From positions 1-64,000 of the forward strand of contig NZ_AYKG01000007.1 of assembly GCF_003788585.1 (NCBI RefSeq): 64,000 nucleotides of DNA, read 5' to 3'. The notes under the pieces are model-generated. The model made no database searches and was not told the origin of the DNA. It worked only from the letters and a program-made list of their open reading frames with translations. Below, piece by piece: positions 45,006 to 53,847 of this stretch. The first letter of the stretch is position 1. Each line of letters opens with the position of its first letter. Made by a program: the position numbers and the translations under genes. Source of the stretch: Salinisphaera japonica YTM-1 (GTDB taxonomy: Bacteria; Pseudomonadota; Gammaproteobacteria; Nevskiales; Salinisphaeraceae).

Positions 45006-45516
45006 ACGGTTGAAGAATAACGGCAGGACGCGAGAACATCGGCATAATGATCGGCTTTGCTGATCGCCGCTTGAAGCGGTACGAGATCGGGTAATGCGTC
45101 GTGACGCATGCCTGGAACGCGTCCAATTTTCTGCGCCCGGTATTTGTCTAGCCGTGGAGCGTGGGCAAACGCCAATTTTGAATCTGCGTCATCGGCGGAT
45201 AACTCTTCAAAGAACGTAGGAGCTATTGCCGTTTCGTATGATTCCGCGCCAAGCGCTCCATAAAATCGACTATGGGCGGCAAGACGAGGCGTAGCACGCG
45301 CCTCGCAGTCGTTCTGCGCTAGCGTGCTAAAACGCTGTATTGCCGACGTGTCGTAAATTCTAGGGCGCTTGTCCCGAAGGGTTGGGCCCAAAATCTGGCC
45401 ATGCCGCTGGCTCACCTTGATCGTGGCACGCCACGACGCTACGGCTCGCGCCTTGCCTGGCCGGATTTTGGACGCCAACGCGGCGCCCGTACGAAACGGC
45501 AATAGCCCCTAGCCTC
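45006..45516. other. 511-bp intergenic region with repeat elements, no gene
   Basis: No credible gene. It contains a remnant of the palindromic repeat family (AATCTGCGTCATCGGCGGATAA near 45181) and the inverted-repeat-bounded element at 45217-45511. A minus-strand open frame runs through the region but also through the upstream terminator and both small genes, so it is judged spurious. Confidence 0.6.
45217..45511. repeat. Element bounded by a 17-bp perfect inverted repeat
   Basis: GCTATTGCCGTTTCGTA at 45222-45238 is perfectly inverted at 45490-45506, and similarity extends outward (TAGGAGC / TAGGGGC inverted). Inside lies a second hairpin: CCAAAATCTGGCC (45388-45400) against GGCCGGATTTTGG (45459-45471), with a short inner stem at 45422-45435. 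The TTGGGCCCAA and GGCAAGGCGCGAGCC-like sequences recall intergenic elements common in proteobacteria. No transposase is encoded; MITE-like or structured RNA are both possible. Confidence 0.6.
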
Positions 45517-46395
45517 TTAGCCCAAGGTTTCCGAAGAAACGAGCTTGCCGCCTTGATCCACCCAGCGGGTCTCAGCCGTCGCACCCTCGGCGTCGATCGT
45601 CAAGGCGACATGATGCCGGCGTGCGCCCTCGGCTTCGATACGCGGCACGCGGGCGGCATTGATGTGCAGGGTGTCGTGGCTGTCGCGCCGGTGGGTACGG
45701 CGCCAGGTTTGGCCGTCCTTGCTGCGATGATGCATGTGCCCGGCGACGGTGGCGTGAATGCGATGGCCTGTCTGGCGGGCATAGTCCAGGGCATCGGCCA
45801 GATCACGATCGCCGAAATCGCCGCGCTTGGGGTCGAAGTCACAGCCGAAGGGGGCGTCGGGTGCCTCGCCCAGCCCGGCTGGGCCGTTGTGGGCGAGTAC
45901 GACGAGATCACGCGGGGCGTTATCGATCAGTCGGCACAACGCGTCGCGGCTGCCGGCCAGATCGGTCACGCCGTATACGCGCCGCAGATAATCGGCGAAA
46001 TAGAGCCGGTCACCGCCCATCGCGTGCGGCCGGGCCATGATCAGGCCAAGTTCGGGTTCAAGTTCGTGCCGGCTATAGCCGCCGAGCGTGATCGGCCCCA
46101 GAGCGGCGTCCAGCTCGGCCACGCGCTCGGGCATGCCCAGGGCGGTGAGCCGTGTCAGGCGGGCATGGCCTGACATTTCAGCATAGAGCTGGACCAGCCC
46201 GGTGGCATCGTGGTTGCCGGCAATCATGTAGGCCGGCGGGGTGAGTGCGGCCAGTTGGCGCGCCACGGGGAGGGCGCCCACGAAGCGCGGCAGGTCGCCG
46301 GTCAGCAGCAGGGCGTCGTAGCCTGCGCGGTTGAAAAAACGCGTGTCGTGCTCGTCCCACGCGCCGTGGATATCGCCGATGATGCCGATCTTCAT
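45517..46395 (-). CDS. Calcineurin-like metallophosphoesterase
   Basis: A 292-aa cytoplasmic metallophosphoesterase. Metal-site motifs occur in order: GDIHG (about residues 7-11), LLTGDLPRF (GD), AGNHDATG (GNHD), LAHNGP and GHMHH. The ATG at 46395 places the first beta strand (MKIGIIGDIHG) at the N-terminus as in the family; the frame stays open upstream without homology. The length and DFDPKRGDFGD insertion are similar to cyanobacterial and proteobacterial phosphoesterases of unknown substrate. Divergent from a TonB-dependent receptor gene. Confidence 0.88.
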   Translation of the reverse strand: MKIGIIGDIHGAWDEHDTRFFNRAGYDALLLTGDLPRFVGALPVARQLAALTPPAYMIAGNHDATGLVQLYAEMSGHARLTRLTALGMPERVAELDAALGPITLGGYSRHELEPELGLIMARPHAMGGDRLYFADYLRRVYGVTDLAGSRDALCRLIDNAPRDLVVLAHNGPAGLGEAPDAPFGCDFDPKRGDFGDRDLADALDYARQTGHRIHATVAGHMHHRSKDGQTWRRTHRRDSHDTLHINAARVPRIEAEGARRHHVALTIDAEGATAETRWVDQGGKLVSSETLG

Positions 46396-46511
46396 TGCGC
46401 TCTTATACGAAGCGTGGCGGCGTTCGTCAAAACGCGCGACGTTATGCCGCATGGTCGCTCGCCGTACGTCCCTCTAGTCTCGAATACGGACAATACAGAC
46501 GGGGGATCGTC

Positions 46512-48698
46512 ATGGTAATCAAGGGATACGCACGACTCGTGGCAGGGGCCGTGATCACGGGATGCTGGGTAACGACACAGGCCGCGCCGGTGGCTCCGGC
46601 CCCGGCCACGCCGGCCACGACAGCGTCTGAGCCGATCGATCTGGCGCCCGTGGCCGTGCGCGCGCGGGCCAGCGAGGCCGAGATCGTCTCGCCGTTGGTC
46701 TTTCCCGATCTGGTCGATACGGCCGAGGTGATGGATAACGTGCCCGGCGGGGCGGCGCTGGATAACGGCGGGTTGGCCGGGCAGGTGCAGTTTCGCGGGC
46801 TGACGGGCTATCGCAATCAGGTGACCATCGACGGTATGGGAATCGCCTCGGGCGGGCCGAACTGGATGGATCCGCCGCTGCACTATGCCCCGGCTACCCT
46901 GGTGGACAACGTATCGGTCACGCGCGGTATTCCTTCTGTGACGGACAGCGTGGATGCCATCGGCACGACGGTGAATGCCACCACGCGTCGGAGTGAATAC
47001 GCGCTGGACAGCGACTACGCCGTGCATGGCGGGGCCCAGTCACGTATCGAGAGCGTGAACAACGGCTACGGCCTGGCCGGGCAGGCCAGCGTTGCCAACG
47101 AGAACAATCGGCTGGGGGTGACGGCGGCCACCGATCAGGCGTCCAATCTGCGCACTCCCTACGGCGTGTTGAATGCGACCTCTTATGATCGCAAGCAATA
47201 CGGCATCGACGCCGGCCATCGCGGGCGTTTCGGTGAAACCTCGGCGTTTGTACGCGCCCAGCGCACGGGCGATTCCGGCAACGCCGATCTGCCGCTCGAT
47301 ACCGATTTCTTTCATACCTGGATGGGCCAGCTCGAGCACGAAATCGAGATCGCCGACTGGCAGCTCTCGGGCCAGGTATCGGGCAGTCACGTCGAGCACC
47401 GTATGGCCAACGATCTGCTGCGCCCCGCGCCGGATTTTTCGCCCTTGAACGGGGCCACGGCCGACCCGCGCTTTATCCGCGCCCGCAGCCAGCAATACGC
47501 CACCGAGCTACGCGCAGCCCATGATCTGGCCGGCGGGCGGGCTACGTTGGGTTTTGACGGACAGTTTGCCCAGCACGATGCCTTCGTGGGCAACCCGGAC
47601 AACGCAGCCTTTCGGGTCAATAACTTCGACGCGATCCGGCGCAATACCTATAGCGGCTTTGCCCAGTGGGCCGGCGCGCTGGATCGCCTGACCAATAATG
47701 TCCTAAGCGATGCTTGGCGCGGCGAGCTGGGCCTGCGCTATACCCATATCGACATGTCGGCCGGGCCGGGCGGCGTGGCCCCCGGCCTGCCTGCACCGGC
47801 CCAGCGTCTGGCGGCCGGGTTTGCTGCCACCGATCGTGATCAGGGTGATGACAACATCGATATCGTCGGCAAGCTTTCCCGGGCCTTTGGCGAGCGCTGG
47901 CAGGCCAGCCTGGGCCTGGCGCGCAAGACCCGCTCGCCGTATTACATCGAGCGTTACGCCTTCATCCCGCTGGAGGCCTCGGCCGGAGCAGCCGATGGCA
48001 ACAACGTGATCGGCGATACGGGCCTGGATCCGGAGGTCGCTTATATGGCCGATCTGGGCCTGTCGTTTACCGGTACGCGCTTGAGTGTGTCGCCGCAGGT
48101 CTATTATCACCGTATCAACGACTATATCGATGCCGTGGACTTTGACGACACGCCGGGCGTGGTGGATTCCGACGTCGAGCGGGTCTCGCGCGTCAACGGC
48201 GATGCCACCCCGCTGCAATATGCCAACGTCCAGGCCGAGATCTACGGCGCGGATATCGCGGCCGCCTATGCGCTGACCGAGCACTGGCAGCTCGACGGTG
48301 GTGCCGGCTATACCCGCGGCAAGCGCGTGGACGTCAACGACAATCTTTATCGTATCGCCCCCGGCCACGTACGCGCCCAGCTGACCTGGGCCAACACCGA
48401 CTGGCAGCTGCGCCTGGCCGAGCGGTATGTCTTTGCCCAGAACGACACGGCCGATTATCGAACCGATGCCAGCGTGGCCGATCCGGCCACCGGCGGCTAT
48501 GCCTTGACGGATGTCGGCGCGCGTTATCAGGCCAGCGAGGCCGTCTGGGTCGAGGTGGGCGTCGATAATCTGCTGAACCGCGGCTATCGCGATTTTCTGG
48601 CCGGTTTCAACCGGGCGGGCAACAGCGCCGTGCCGGTGGGCGCCCGTCTGCCCGGCGCCGGTCGCAATGCCTATGCCACACTGAACTGGTCGTTCTAG
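46512..48698 (+). CDS. TonB-dependent outer-membrane receptor
   Basis: A 728-aa receptor with GGGGGA ahead of the ATG. Signal peptide ending TTQAAP, Ala/Pro linker, TonB-box-like DLAPVAVRAR, plug domain (about 60-180) and a barrel ending with ATLNWSF. The plug has VQFRGLTGYRNQVTIDGMGI and GGPNWMDPPLHYAPATLVD; an MDPP motif in this position is also found in OprC/NosA-type copper receptors, so a metal such as copper is a possible ligand. No Fur box was seen upstream. It is followed 12 bp later by a RegB/RegA-like system, an uncommon pairing. Confidence 0.9.
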   Translation: MVIKGYARLVAGAVITGCWVTTQAAPVAPAPATPATTASEPIDLAPVAVRARASEAEIVSPLVFPDLVDTAEVMDNVPGGAALDNGGLAGQVQFRGLTGYRNQVTIDGMGIASGGPNWMDPPLHYAPATLVDNVSVTRGIPSVTDSVDAIGTTVNATTRRSEYALDSDYAVHGGAQSRIESVNNGYGLAGQASVANENNRLGVTAATDQASNLRTPYGVLNATSYDRKQYGIDAGHRGRFGETSAFVRAQRTGDSGNADLPLDTDFFHTWMGQLEHEIEIADWQLSGQVSGSHVEHRMANDLLRPAPDFSPLNGATADPRFIRARSQQYATELRAAHDLAGGRATLGFDGQFAQHDAFVGNPDNAAFRVNNFDAIRRNTYSGFAQWAGALDRLTNNVLSDAWRGELGLRYTHIDMSAGPGGVAPGLPAPAQRLAAGFAATDRDQGDDNIDIVGKLSRAFGERWQASLGLARKTRSPYYIERYAFIPLEASAGAADGNNVIGDTGLDPEVAYMADLGLSFTGTRLSVSPQVYYHRINDYIDAVDFDDTPGVVDSDVERVSRVNGDATPLQYANVQAEIYGADIAAAYALTEHWQLDGGAGYTRGKRVDVNDNLYRIAPGHVRAQLTWANTDWQLRLAERYVFAQNDTADYRTDASVADPATGGYALTDVGARYQASEAVWVEVGVDNLLNRGYRDFLAGFNRAGNSAVPVGARLPGAGRNAYATLNWSF

Positions 48699-48710
48699 AA
48701 ACATGGGCCG

Positions 48711-49985
48711 ATGACGCCGCGCTCGTTTTTCCAGCTGGTATCGCTGCAGCCGGCCTCTATCCTGCGGCTGCTGGCCGCACTGCGCTATGTTGCCGCGGCC
48801 CTGCTGGCCACGGCCCTCGCCCTGATGCTGGCCTTCGGGCTGCATACCGGGCTGGCGGTCTGGGGGCTGCCCCTGCTGCTGCTGGTCTTCAACCAGCGCA
48901 TCGCCCGGCCCGGCCCGGGGGATATCGATGTTCGGGCCAACCGGGCCCTGGTCGGGCATCTGGTTTTCGACACGGGCGTTCTGTTCGCTTTCTTCTGGGC
49001 GATCGGCGGGGCCACCAACCCGTTCGTGTCGTTGTTCCTGTTGCCGGTGGCCTTTGCCGGGGCAGCGCTGGATATTCGCGGCGCGCTGGCAGTGACCGGT
49101 GTCTGTGTGGCCGGCTATACGGCGTTGCTGTGGCGCTATCTGTTGCATCTGGGCCATCCCATGACGGTCATCGGCTTCGAACGCCACGTGATCGGCATGT
49201 GGGCCACGTTCGTGCTGGCCGCGGGTCTGTTGTTGGTATTTCTGCTGGCGCTGGCCGAACGGGTACGGGCCGGCGAGCGCGAGCTGGCCGCCCAGCGCGA
49301 GCGCCTCATGCGCGACGATGCCGTGGTCGGCGTGGCCACGGTGGCCGCCGGGGCCGCGCACGCGCTCAACACGCCGCTGTCCACGATTCTGATCGCCGCG
49401 GAATCGCTCCGGGACGAGCCGAATCTGGCCCAAGACGTGCAAGAGGATATCGCGACCATTCATAACCAGGCCGAGCTGGCCGCGCGTGAGCTACGCGCGC
49501 TGGTGGCCGCGCGTGATCCGCGGGTACAGGCTACCGTGGCCGCGGAGGTGTTCTTTGACGGCGTGGTCAGCCGCTGGCGTGCCCGGCGGCCCGAGATCGA
49601 GCTGGACATGACGGGCTGGCAGCCGTTGGCCGCCACCGCCATACGCAATGACCCCGCGCTGGGCCAGGCCCTGCATAACCTGCTGGATAACGCCGCCGAT
49701 GCGGCCCTGGCCGCCGGCCTGCCGCGCCTGGCATTGACGCGCCACGAGCAGGCCACGAGCTATGTCATGGCCATCGATGACCCGGGCGCGCCGGATATCG
49801 CCCGCCTGGAAGGCCCCGAGACCGGCTCGACCAAGCCGGGCGGGCTGGGCCTGGGGCTCACGCTGGCTCGGGCCAGCCTCGCGCGGATCGGCGCGAAGCT
49901 GTCGTTCGAGGCCGCCGACAGCGGCGGCACCCGTACCCGTATCGTGTTCGAAAAGACCGGTCTGGCGCCGATGGACAACGCTTGA
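48711..49985 (+). CDS. regB: Sensor histidine kinase, RegB/PrrB-like
   Basis: A 424-aa membrane kinase with six helices (about 20-185). The motif GGATNPF (99-105) matches the GGxxNPF quinone-sensing heptapeptide of RegB/PrrB/ActS. The H-box AAGAAHALNTPLSTI contains the phospho-accepting His217 and resembles RegB, and the ATPase core ends with N-box LLDNAADAAL and GLGLGLTLARAS. The redox-active cysteine near the H-box of Rhodobacter RegB is absent, so only the quinone input may remain. The stop is one base from the response regulator start. Confidence 0.85.
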   Translation: MTPRSFFQLVSLQPASILRLLAALRYVAAALLATALALMLAFGLHTGLAVWGLPLLLLVFNQRIARPGPGDIDVRANRALVGHLVFDTGVLFAFFWAIGGATNPFVSLFLLPVAFAGAALDIRGALAVTGVCVAGYTALLWRYLLHLGHPMTVIGFERHVIGMWATFVLAAGLLLVFLLALAERVRAGERELAAQRERLMRDDAVVGVATVAAGAAHALNTPLSTILIAAESLRDEPNLAQDVQEDIATIHNQAELAARELRALVAARDPRVQATVAAEVFFDGVVSRWRARRPEIELDMTGWQPLAATAIRNDPALGQALHNLLDNAADAALAAGLPRLALTRHEQATSYVMAIDDPGAPDIARLEGPETGSTKPGGLGLGLTLARASLARIGAKLSFEAADSGGTRTRIVFEKTGLAPMDNA

Positions 49986-49986
49986 T

Positions 49987-50523
49987 ATGCAGATTCTGCT
50001 CGTTGACGACGACCCTGTATTCAGCCGCACGCTCTCCCGCGCCATGAACCGTCTTGGGCATGAGGTCGAGGCTGTCACGACCCCGGAAGCGGCACTCGAA
50101 CAGGTGGGCGCCGCCCCGGCGCGTTTTGACGTCGCCGTGGTGGATCTACGCCTGGGTGAGCGCAGCGGGCTGGCCCTGATCGGTCCGTTGCATGCGGCCG
50201 CACCTGCCGTGCGGATCCTCATGCTGACCGGCTATGCCAGCATCGCCACCGCGATCGAGGCGATCAAGCAGGGCGCGTTCAATTATCTACCCAAACCGGC
50301 CACCGCCCGCCAGATCCTGGCGGCCCTGGACGACACGGCCCCGGAGGCCGCCGCCGAAACCGCCACGCTGAACCCCACCTCGCTGCGCCGGCTGGAATGG
50401 GAGCATATCCAGCAGGTGCTGGCTGACCACGACGGCAATATCTCGGCCACCGCCCGGGCGCTGGGCATGCATCGGCGGACTTTGCAGCGCAAACTGGCCA
50501 AGCGCCCCACGCGAGAGCGCTGA
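49987..50523 (+). CDS. regA: Response regulator, RegA/PrrA-like
   Basis: A 178-aa regulator: receiver domain (about 1-120) with phospho-acceptor Asp53 in VVDLRLG, Thr81 in LTGYAS and Lys103 in LPKPA, then a Fis-type helix-turn-helix (NISATARALGMHRRTLQRKLAKR, about 150-172). The receiver-Fis layout and final residues match RegA/PrrA/ActR/RoxR, global redox regulators of respiration. Pairing with the RegB-like kinase is clear from adjacency. Candidate targets in the window include cyoABCD and the neighbouring TonB receptor, but no binding site was identified. Confidence 0.9.
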   Translation: MQILLVDDDPVFSRTLSRAMNRLGHEVEAVTTPEAALEQVGAAPARFDVAVVDLRLGERSGLALIGPLHAAAPAVRILMLTGYASIATAIEAIKQGAFNYLPKPATARQILAALDDTAPEAAAETATLNPTSLRRLEWEHIQQVLADHDGNISATARALGMHRRTLQRKLAKRPTRER

Positions 50524-50528
50524 GCCCG

Positions 50529-50561
50529 ATAGCCCAATCGTTTCTGCACTGGTTGGGCTAT
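50529..50561 (+). terminator. Possible hairpin after regA
   Basis: A perfect 9-bp inverted repeat ATAGCCCAA / TTGGGCTAT (50529-50537 with 50553-50561) with a 15-nt loop, just after the regA stop. There is no T-tract, so termination is uncertain. Confidence 0.35.
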
Positions 50562-50631
50562 ACACCGAGATATGGGAAAAGCCGACAAACAGGATAGTCT
50601 CGAAGACACTTACGCAAACCAAAGAGTTTTT

Positions 50632-51153
50632 ATGCGCAACAACATCGTTCGTCAGGCTACTTTCGCTGCCAGCCTTGTTTTGGCCCTGGGTCTGGTCGGT
50701 TGCGGCCAGAGCAACACCGAAGACAACATGGCCAGCGAAGACGCGGCCACGCCCAACGCCGAGCGCCACGACGATGCCGCGCAGGCCGACGAATCGAGCA
50801 TGGATCACAGCGACAGCTCGGACATCGCCAACAAGATGGACGAAGCCGCGATCCGCAAGCACATCGTCGACCACACCGTGACCGGTAGCATGAGCACCGG
50901 CGGCAACTACGGCGAGTACTACGATCCGAACGGCAAGATTCTGGCCGCCGATTACAGCGCCAAGTGGACCATTGAAGACGACAAGCTGTGCTTCGACTAC
51001 GGCGACGGCGTGGACTGCTATGTCGCGGCCATGGACGGCCTGGACGTGGTCTGGTACCTGGATGGCGAGAAAGTCGGCACGGGCAGTCTGCAGGAAGGCA
51101 ACCCGAACGACTTCACCGGCGACGCAGACAGCGAGAACGACAGCGACAGCTGA
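50632..51153 (+). CDS. Small acidic lipoprotein
   Basis: A 173-aa predicted lipoprotein: signal peptide with lipobox LGLVGC, then an acidic Asp/Ser/Asn-rich linker (about 25-65) and a compact C-terminal domain (about 75-160) with TVTGSMSTGG, YYDPNGKI, WTIEDDKLCFDYGDGVDCY (two Cys, possibly a disulfide) and DGLDVVWYLDG. This strand pattern resembles small beta-barrel domains of the DUF995 type, an unverified impression. The tail is again acidic (DADSENDSDS). ATG at 50632 with AAGAG upstream. Function unknown. Confidence 0.75.
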   Translation: MRNNIVRQATFAASLVLALGLVGCGQSNTEDNMASEDAATPNAERHDDAAQADESSMDHSDSSDIANKMDEAAIRKHIVDHTVTGSMSTGGNYGEYYDPNGKILAADYSAKWTIEDDKLCFDYGDGVDCYVAAMDGLDVVWYLDGEKVGTGSLQEGNPNDFTGDADSENDSDS

Positions 51154-51195
51154 TCACAGGCGGAATTCGCGACATGCACGCCAGAGGGTAACGAC

Positions 51196-51297
51196 ATGCT
51201 GGGCATCATCATCTTCGCCGTGGCCGCCGTGCCCTTCATCGGCCTGATGATCTTTCTCGGCGTGAAGGTTCTGGGCAGCGATCGCGACGAGCGCTGA
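51196..51297 (+). CDS. Single-helix small membrane protein (33 aa)
   Basis: A 33-codon ORF with AGAGGG seven nt upstream encodes one hydrophobic helix (LGIIIFAVAAVPFIGLMIFLG) and a charged tail VKVLGSDRDER. It lies 42 bp after the lipoprotein gene and before a clear terminator, so it is probably co-transcribed. The layout resembles small helper subunits such as CydX or KdpF, but there is no partner complex nearby. Confidence 0.45.
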   Translation: MLGIIIFAVAAVPFIGLMIFLGVKVLGSDRDER

Positions 51298-51335
51298 CTC
51301 ATGCAGTGCTAATCTAGCGTTCCAGGCGCAAGAGT

Positions 51336-51362
51336 CGGGGTCTCGATCGAGGCCCCGCTTTT
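51336..51362 (+). terminator. Intrinsic terminator before the TraB-family gene
   Basis: A 10-bp stem with one G-U pair (51336-51345 with 51348-51357) and a TTTT run. The first base pairs near the tip probably stay open to form the loop. Confidence 0.8.
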
Positions 51363-51390
51363 GTATCGAGGATCACGCAAGAGAGCAGGC

Positions 51391-52632
51391 ATGAGCGACG
51401 AACGCCAGCGTCAGGCCGATACCGACCCTTCTAACGCACCGCGCCCGGCCGACGGCGGCGGGCCAAGACGCCTGGTCAAACGTGGGGCACGCGAGTATCT
51501 GCTGCTGGGCACCGCCCATGTCTCTCGCGCCAGTGCCGATGAAGTGCGCGCCGAGATCGAGACCGGCGACTACGACGAGATCGCCATCGAGCTCTGTGAT
51601 GCCCGCCACGCCACACTGACCCGCCAGGCCGAAGTTGCCGAGATGGATCTGTTCGCGGTCATCCGTAAAGGCCAGGCCGGAATGGTGGCGGCCAGCCTGG
51701 CACTGGGCGCGTATCAGCAACGCCTGGCCGATCAGTTCGGTATCGAGCCGGGGGCGGAAATGCGCGCGGCCATCAATGCCGCCGAGGCCGGCAACACGCC
51801 GCTGTCGCTGGTTGATCGTAATATCGGCATCACGCTCAAGCGGGTCTATCGCAATATCCCCTGGTGGCAGCGGGCCACGGTGCTCACCGGTCTGGCCACC
51901 AGTCTCGTGTCCTCGGACAAGATCAGCGAGGACGATATCGAGAAGTTGAAGGAGGGCGACATGCTCGAATCCACCTTCAACGAGTTCGCCGCCGAGTCCA
52001 GCGCCATGCACGCCGCGCTCATCGATGAGCGCGATCAGTACATGGCCGCCAAGCTGTTGGCCGGCCGGGCGGATGCCGGGCGCACCCTGGTGGTGATTGG
52101 GGCCGGGCATCTCAAGGGGCTGGCCGGCTATCTGGAGGCCGGCATGGATGATCCGGCCGCCCGCGTGTCCACGCTCGATACCGTGCCGCCCGGTGCGCGC
52201 TGGGTACGCTGGATCCCGTGGATCGTGGTCGCCCTGGTCTTTGCCGGTTTTGCGCTGGGTTTTTCCAAGAGCGCAGGGCTGGGCCAGCAGCTCGTCATCG
52301 AGTGGGTCGTCATCAACGGCGCGCTGTCGGCGTTGGGCACGGCGGTCGCACTGGGCCATCCGTTGTCGATCGTGACGGCCTTCATCGCGGCCCCCATCAC
52401 CTCGCTCAACCCCACCATCGGGGCCGGCATGGTGGTGGCCGCGGCCGAGGTCTGGCTGCGCAAGCCACGCGTGGGTGATTTTTCGACGCTCAAGGCCGAT
52501 GTCACCTCGCTCAGGGGCTGGTGGCGAAACCGTGTATCGCGCACACTATTGGTGTTTCTGGGGGCCACGCTCGGCTCGGCGGCGGGTACGTATATCGCGG
52601 GTTTCCGGATCGTGGGGCAATTGTTCGGCTGA
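51391..52632 (+). CDS. TraB/PrgY family membrane protein
   Basis: A 413-aa protein of the TraB/PrgY/GumN-like group. The two hallmark motifs are GTAHVSRAS (about residues 40-48) and GAGHLKGLAGYL (about 225-236), joined by IAIELCDARHATL. The N-terminal domain is soluble; four or so membrane helices occupy about 270-412. PrgY reduces pheromone activity and eukaryotic TIKI homologues are metalloproteases, so a peptidase-like activity is possible. ATG at 51391 chosen with AGAG upstream. The porin gene starts 17 bp later and may be co-transcribed. Confidence 0.85.
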   Translation: MSDERQRQADTDPSNAPRPADGGGPRRLVKRGAREYLLLGTAHVSRASADEVRAEIETGDYDEIAIELCDARHATLTRQAEVAEMDLFAVIRKGQAGMVAASLALGAYQQRLADQFGIEPGAEMRAAINAAEAGNTPLSLVDRNIGITLKRVYRNIPWWQRATVLTGLATSLVSSDKISEDDIEKLKEGDMLESTFNEFAAESSAMHAALIDERDQYMAAKLLAGRADAGRTLVVIGAGHLKGLAGYLEAGMDDPAARVSTLDTVPPGARWVRWIPWIVVALVFAGFALGFSKSAGLGQQLVIEWVVINGALSALGTAVALGHPLSIVTAFIAAPITSLNPTIGAGMVVAAAEVWLRKPRVGDFSTLKADVTSLRGWWRNRVSRTLLVFLGATLGSAAGTYIAGFRIVGQLFG

Positions 52633-52649
52633 TCAATTGACGAGGACCG

Positions 52650-53840
52650 ATGCAGCGCGGGGGACTACAACGGCTGGGGCTTACACTGGGGCTATGGGCC
52701 GGGGTGGCCACAGCACAGCCGGGGATCGAGGGCACGCTAGGCCAGTCCTCGACAATCATTGAAGCACTCGGCCAGCGCGGGATCACGCTGGATATTTCGA
52801 TCATCGGTGATCATTCGACCGTACTCGAAGGCGGCCGCAATCCGCGATCCAGCGCGGACCGGGTGCTGGCCCAGGCCGGCCTCATCATCGATACGGACAA
52901 GGCGGTGGGCCTGCCGGGCGGCACGCTGACAATCAACTATCTGGGGTTTCACGGCGACGACGGTTCGATCGATACCGGCGATACCCAGGTCTACTCGAAT
53001 ATCGATGGCCCATCCTTCGATGCGCTGTACTCGCTCTGGTACCAACAGGATCTGATCGACGATCAGCTGGCCATCAAGTTCGGCAAGATGGACGCGAACT
53101 CGGATTTCGCCTACGTGCTCAACGGCACGGCCTTCATCAATTCCTCACCCGGGTTTTCTCCGACGATTATGGGCTTTCCGTCGTATCCGGACCCGTCGAC
53201 GGCGATCAATATCTTCTGGCGCGACAAGCACGGGCCGTATATCGGGGCCGGCGTTTATGACGGGGCGACGCAAAACCGCCTGAATACCGGCACGCGCGGG
53301 CCGTCCAGCTTCTTCGGCGCGCCGAACGCCACCTTCTATATCGCCGAAGTGGGCACGAGCTACATGATCGGCCAGGAGCGAGGGCGTATCGGTGTGGGCT
53401 ACTGGCATCACTCGGGACGTTTCACGGATATCACGACCGGCGCCAATCGACGTGCCGACGGCTCGTACCTGGTCTGGGATCAGGGCATCTATTCCAGCCC
53501 CAACGATATGACCGCGGTGGATGTCTTTGCCCAGTACGCCAAGACAGACGATGCGATCAGCGCCATCGATACCCATATCGCCGGAGGGGCCGAGTTCACC
53601 GGGCTGCTGAACGGCCGGCCCAAGGACATCAGCGGGCTGATGGCCAGCTATGTCGGCTTTTCCGATGCGCCGGGAGCGGGTTTCGTGGCTGATTACGAAC
53701 TGGCCGTGGAGGCGTTCTACGGAATCCGGCCGGTGCCCTGGTTCGAGCTCAAGCCGGATATGCAGTACATCATCAACCCCGGCGGGCGTGGCATCGACGA
53801 TGCGCTGGTGGGCACGCTGCGGGCACGGCTGGCTTTTTGA
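52650..53840 (+). CDS. OprB-type carbohydrate-selective porin
   Basis: A 396-aa outer-membrane porin. A signal peptide ends near GVATAQP; the following region contains GITLDISIIGDHSTV and VLNGTAFINSSPGFSPTIM, and the barrel ends with LRARLAF, a terminal Phe. These are features of the OprB/glucose porin family. It is convergent, seven bases apart, with the SorC-family regulator of polyol locus II, and would bring sugars or polyols across the outer membrane. GAGGA precedes the ATG. Confidence 0.85.
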   Translation: MQRGGLQRLGLTLGLWAGVATAQPGIEGTLGQSSTIIEALGQRGITLDISIIGDHSTVLEGGRNPRSSADRVLAQAGLIIDTDKAVGLPGGTLTINYLGFHGDDGSIDTGDTQVYSNIDGPSFDALYSLWYQQDLIDDQLAIKFGKMDANSDFAYVLNGTAFINSSPGFSPTIMGFPSYPDPSTAINIFWRDKHGPYIGAGVYDGATQNRLNTGTRGPSSFFGAPNATFYIAEVGTSYMIGQERGRIGVGYWHHSGRFTDITTGANRRADGSYLVWDQGIYSSPNDMTAVDVFAQYAKTDDAISAIDTHIAGGAEFTGLLNGRPKDISGLMASYVGFSDAPGAGFVADYELAVEAFYGIRPVPWFELKPDMQYIINPGGRGIDDALVGTLRARLAF

Positions 53841-53847
53841 TTCGAGC

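Noticed and set aside
44723-45502. 259-aa minus-strand open frame over the intergenic region
   Set aside because: Runs through a strong terminator, the two small membrane ORFs and the inverted-repeat element; no ribosome-binding site or motif.
47703-49463. 586-aa minus-strand open frame
   Set aside because: Antisense to the second TonB receptor and the RegB-like kinase; no domain recognisable.
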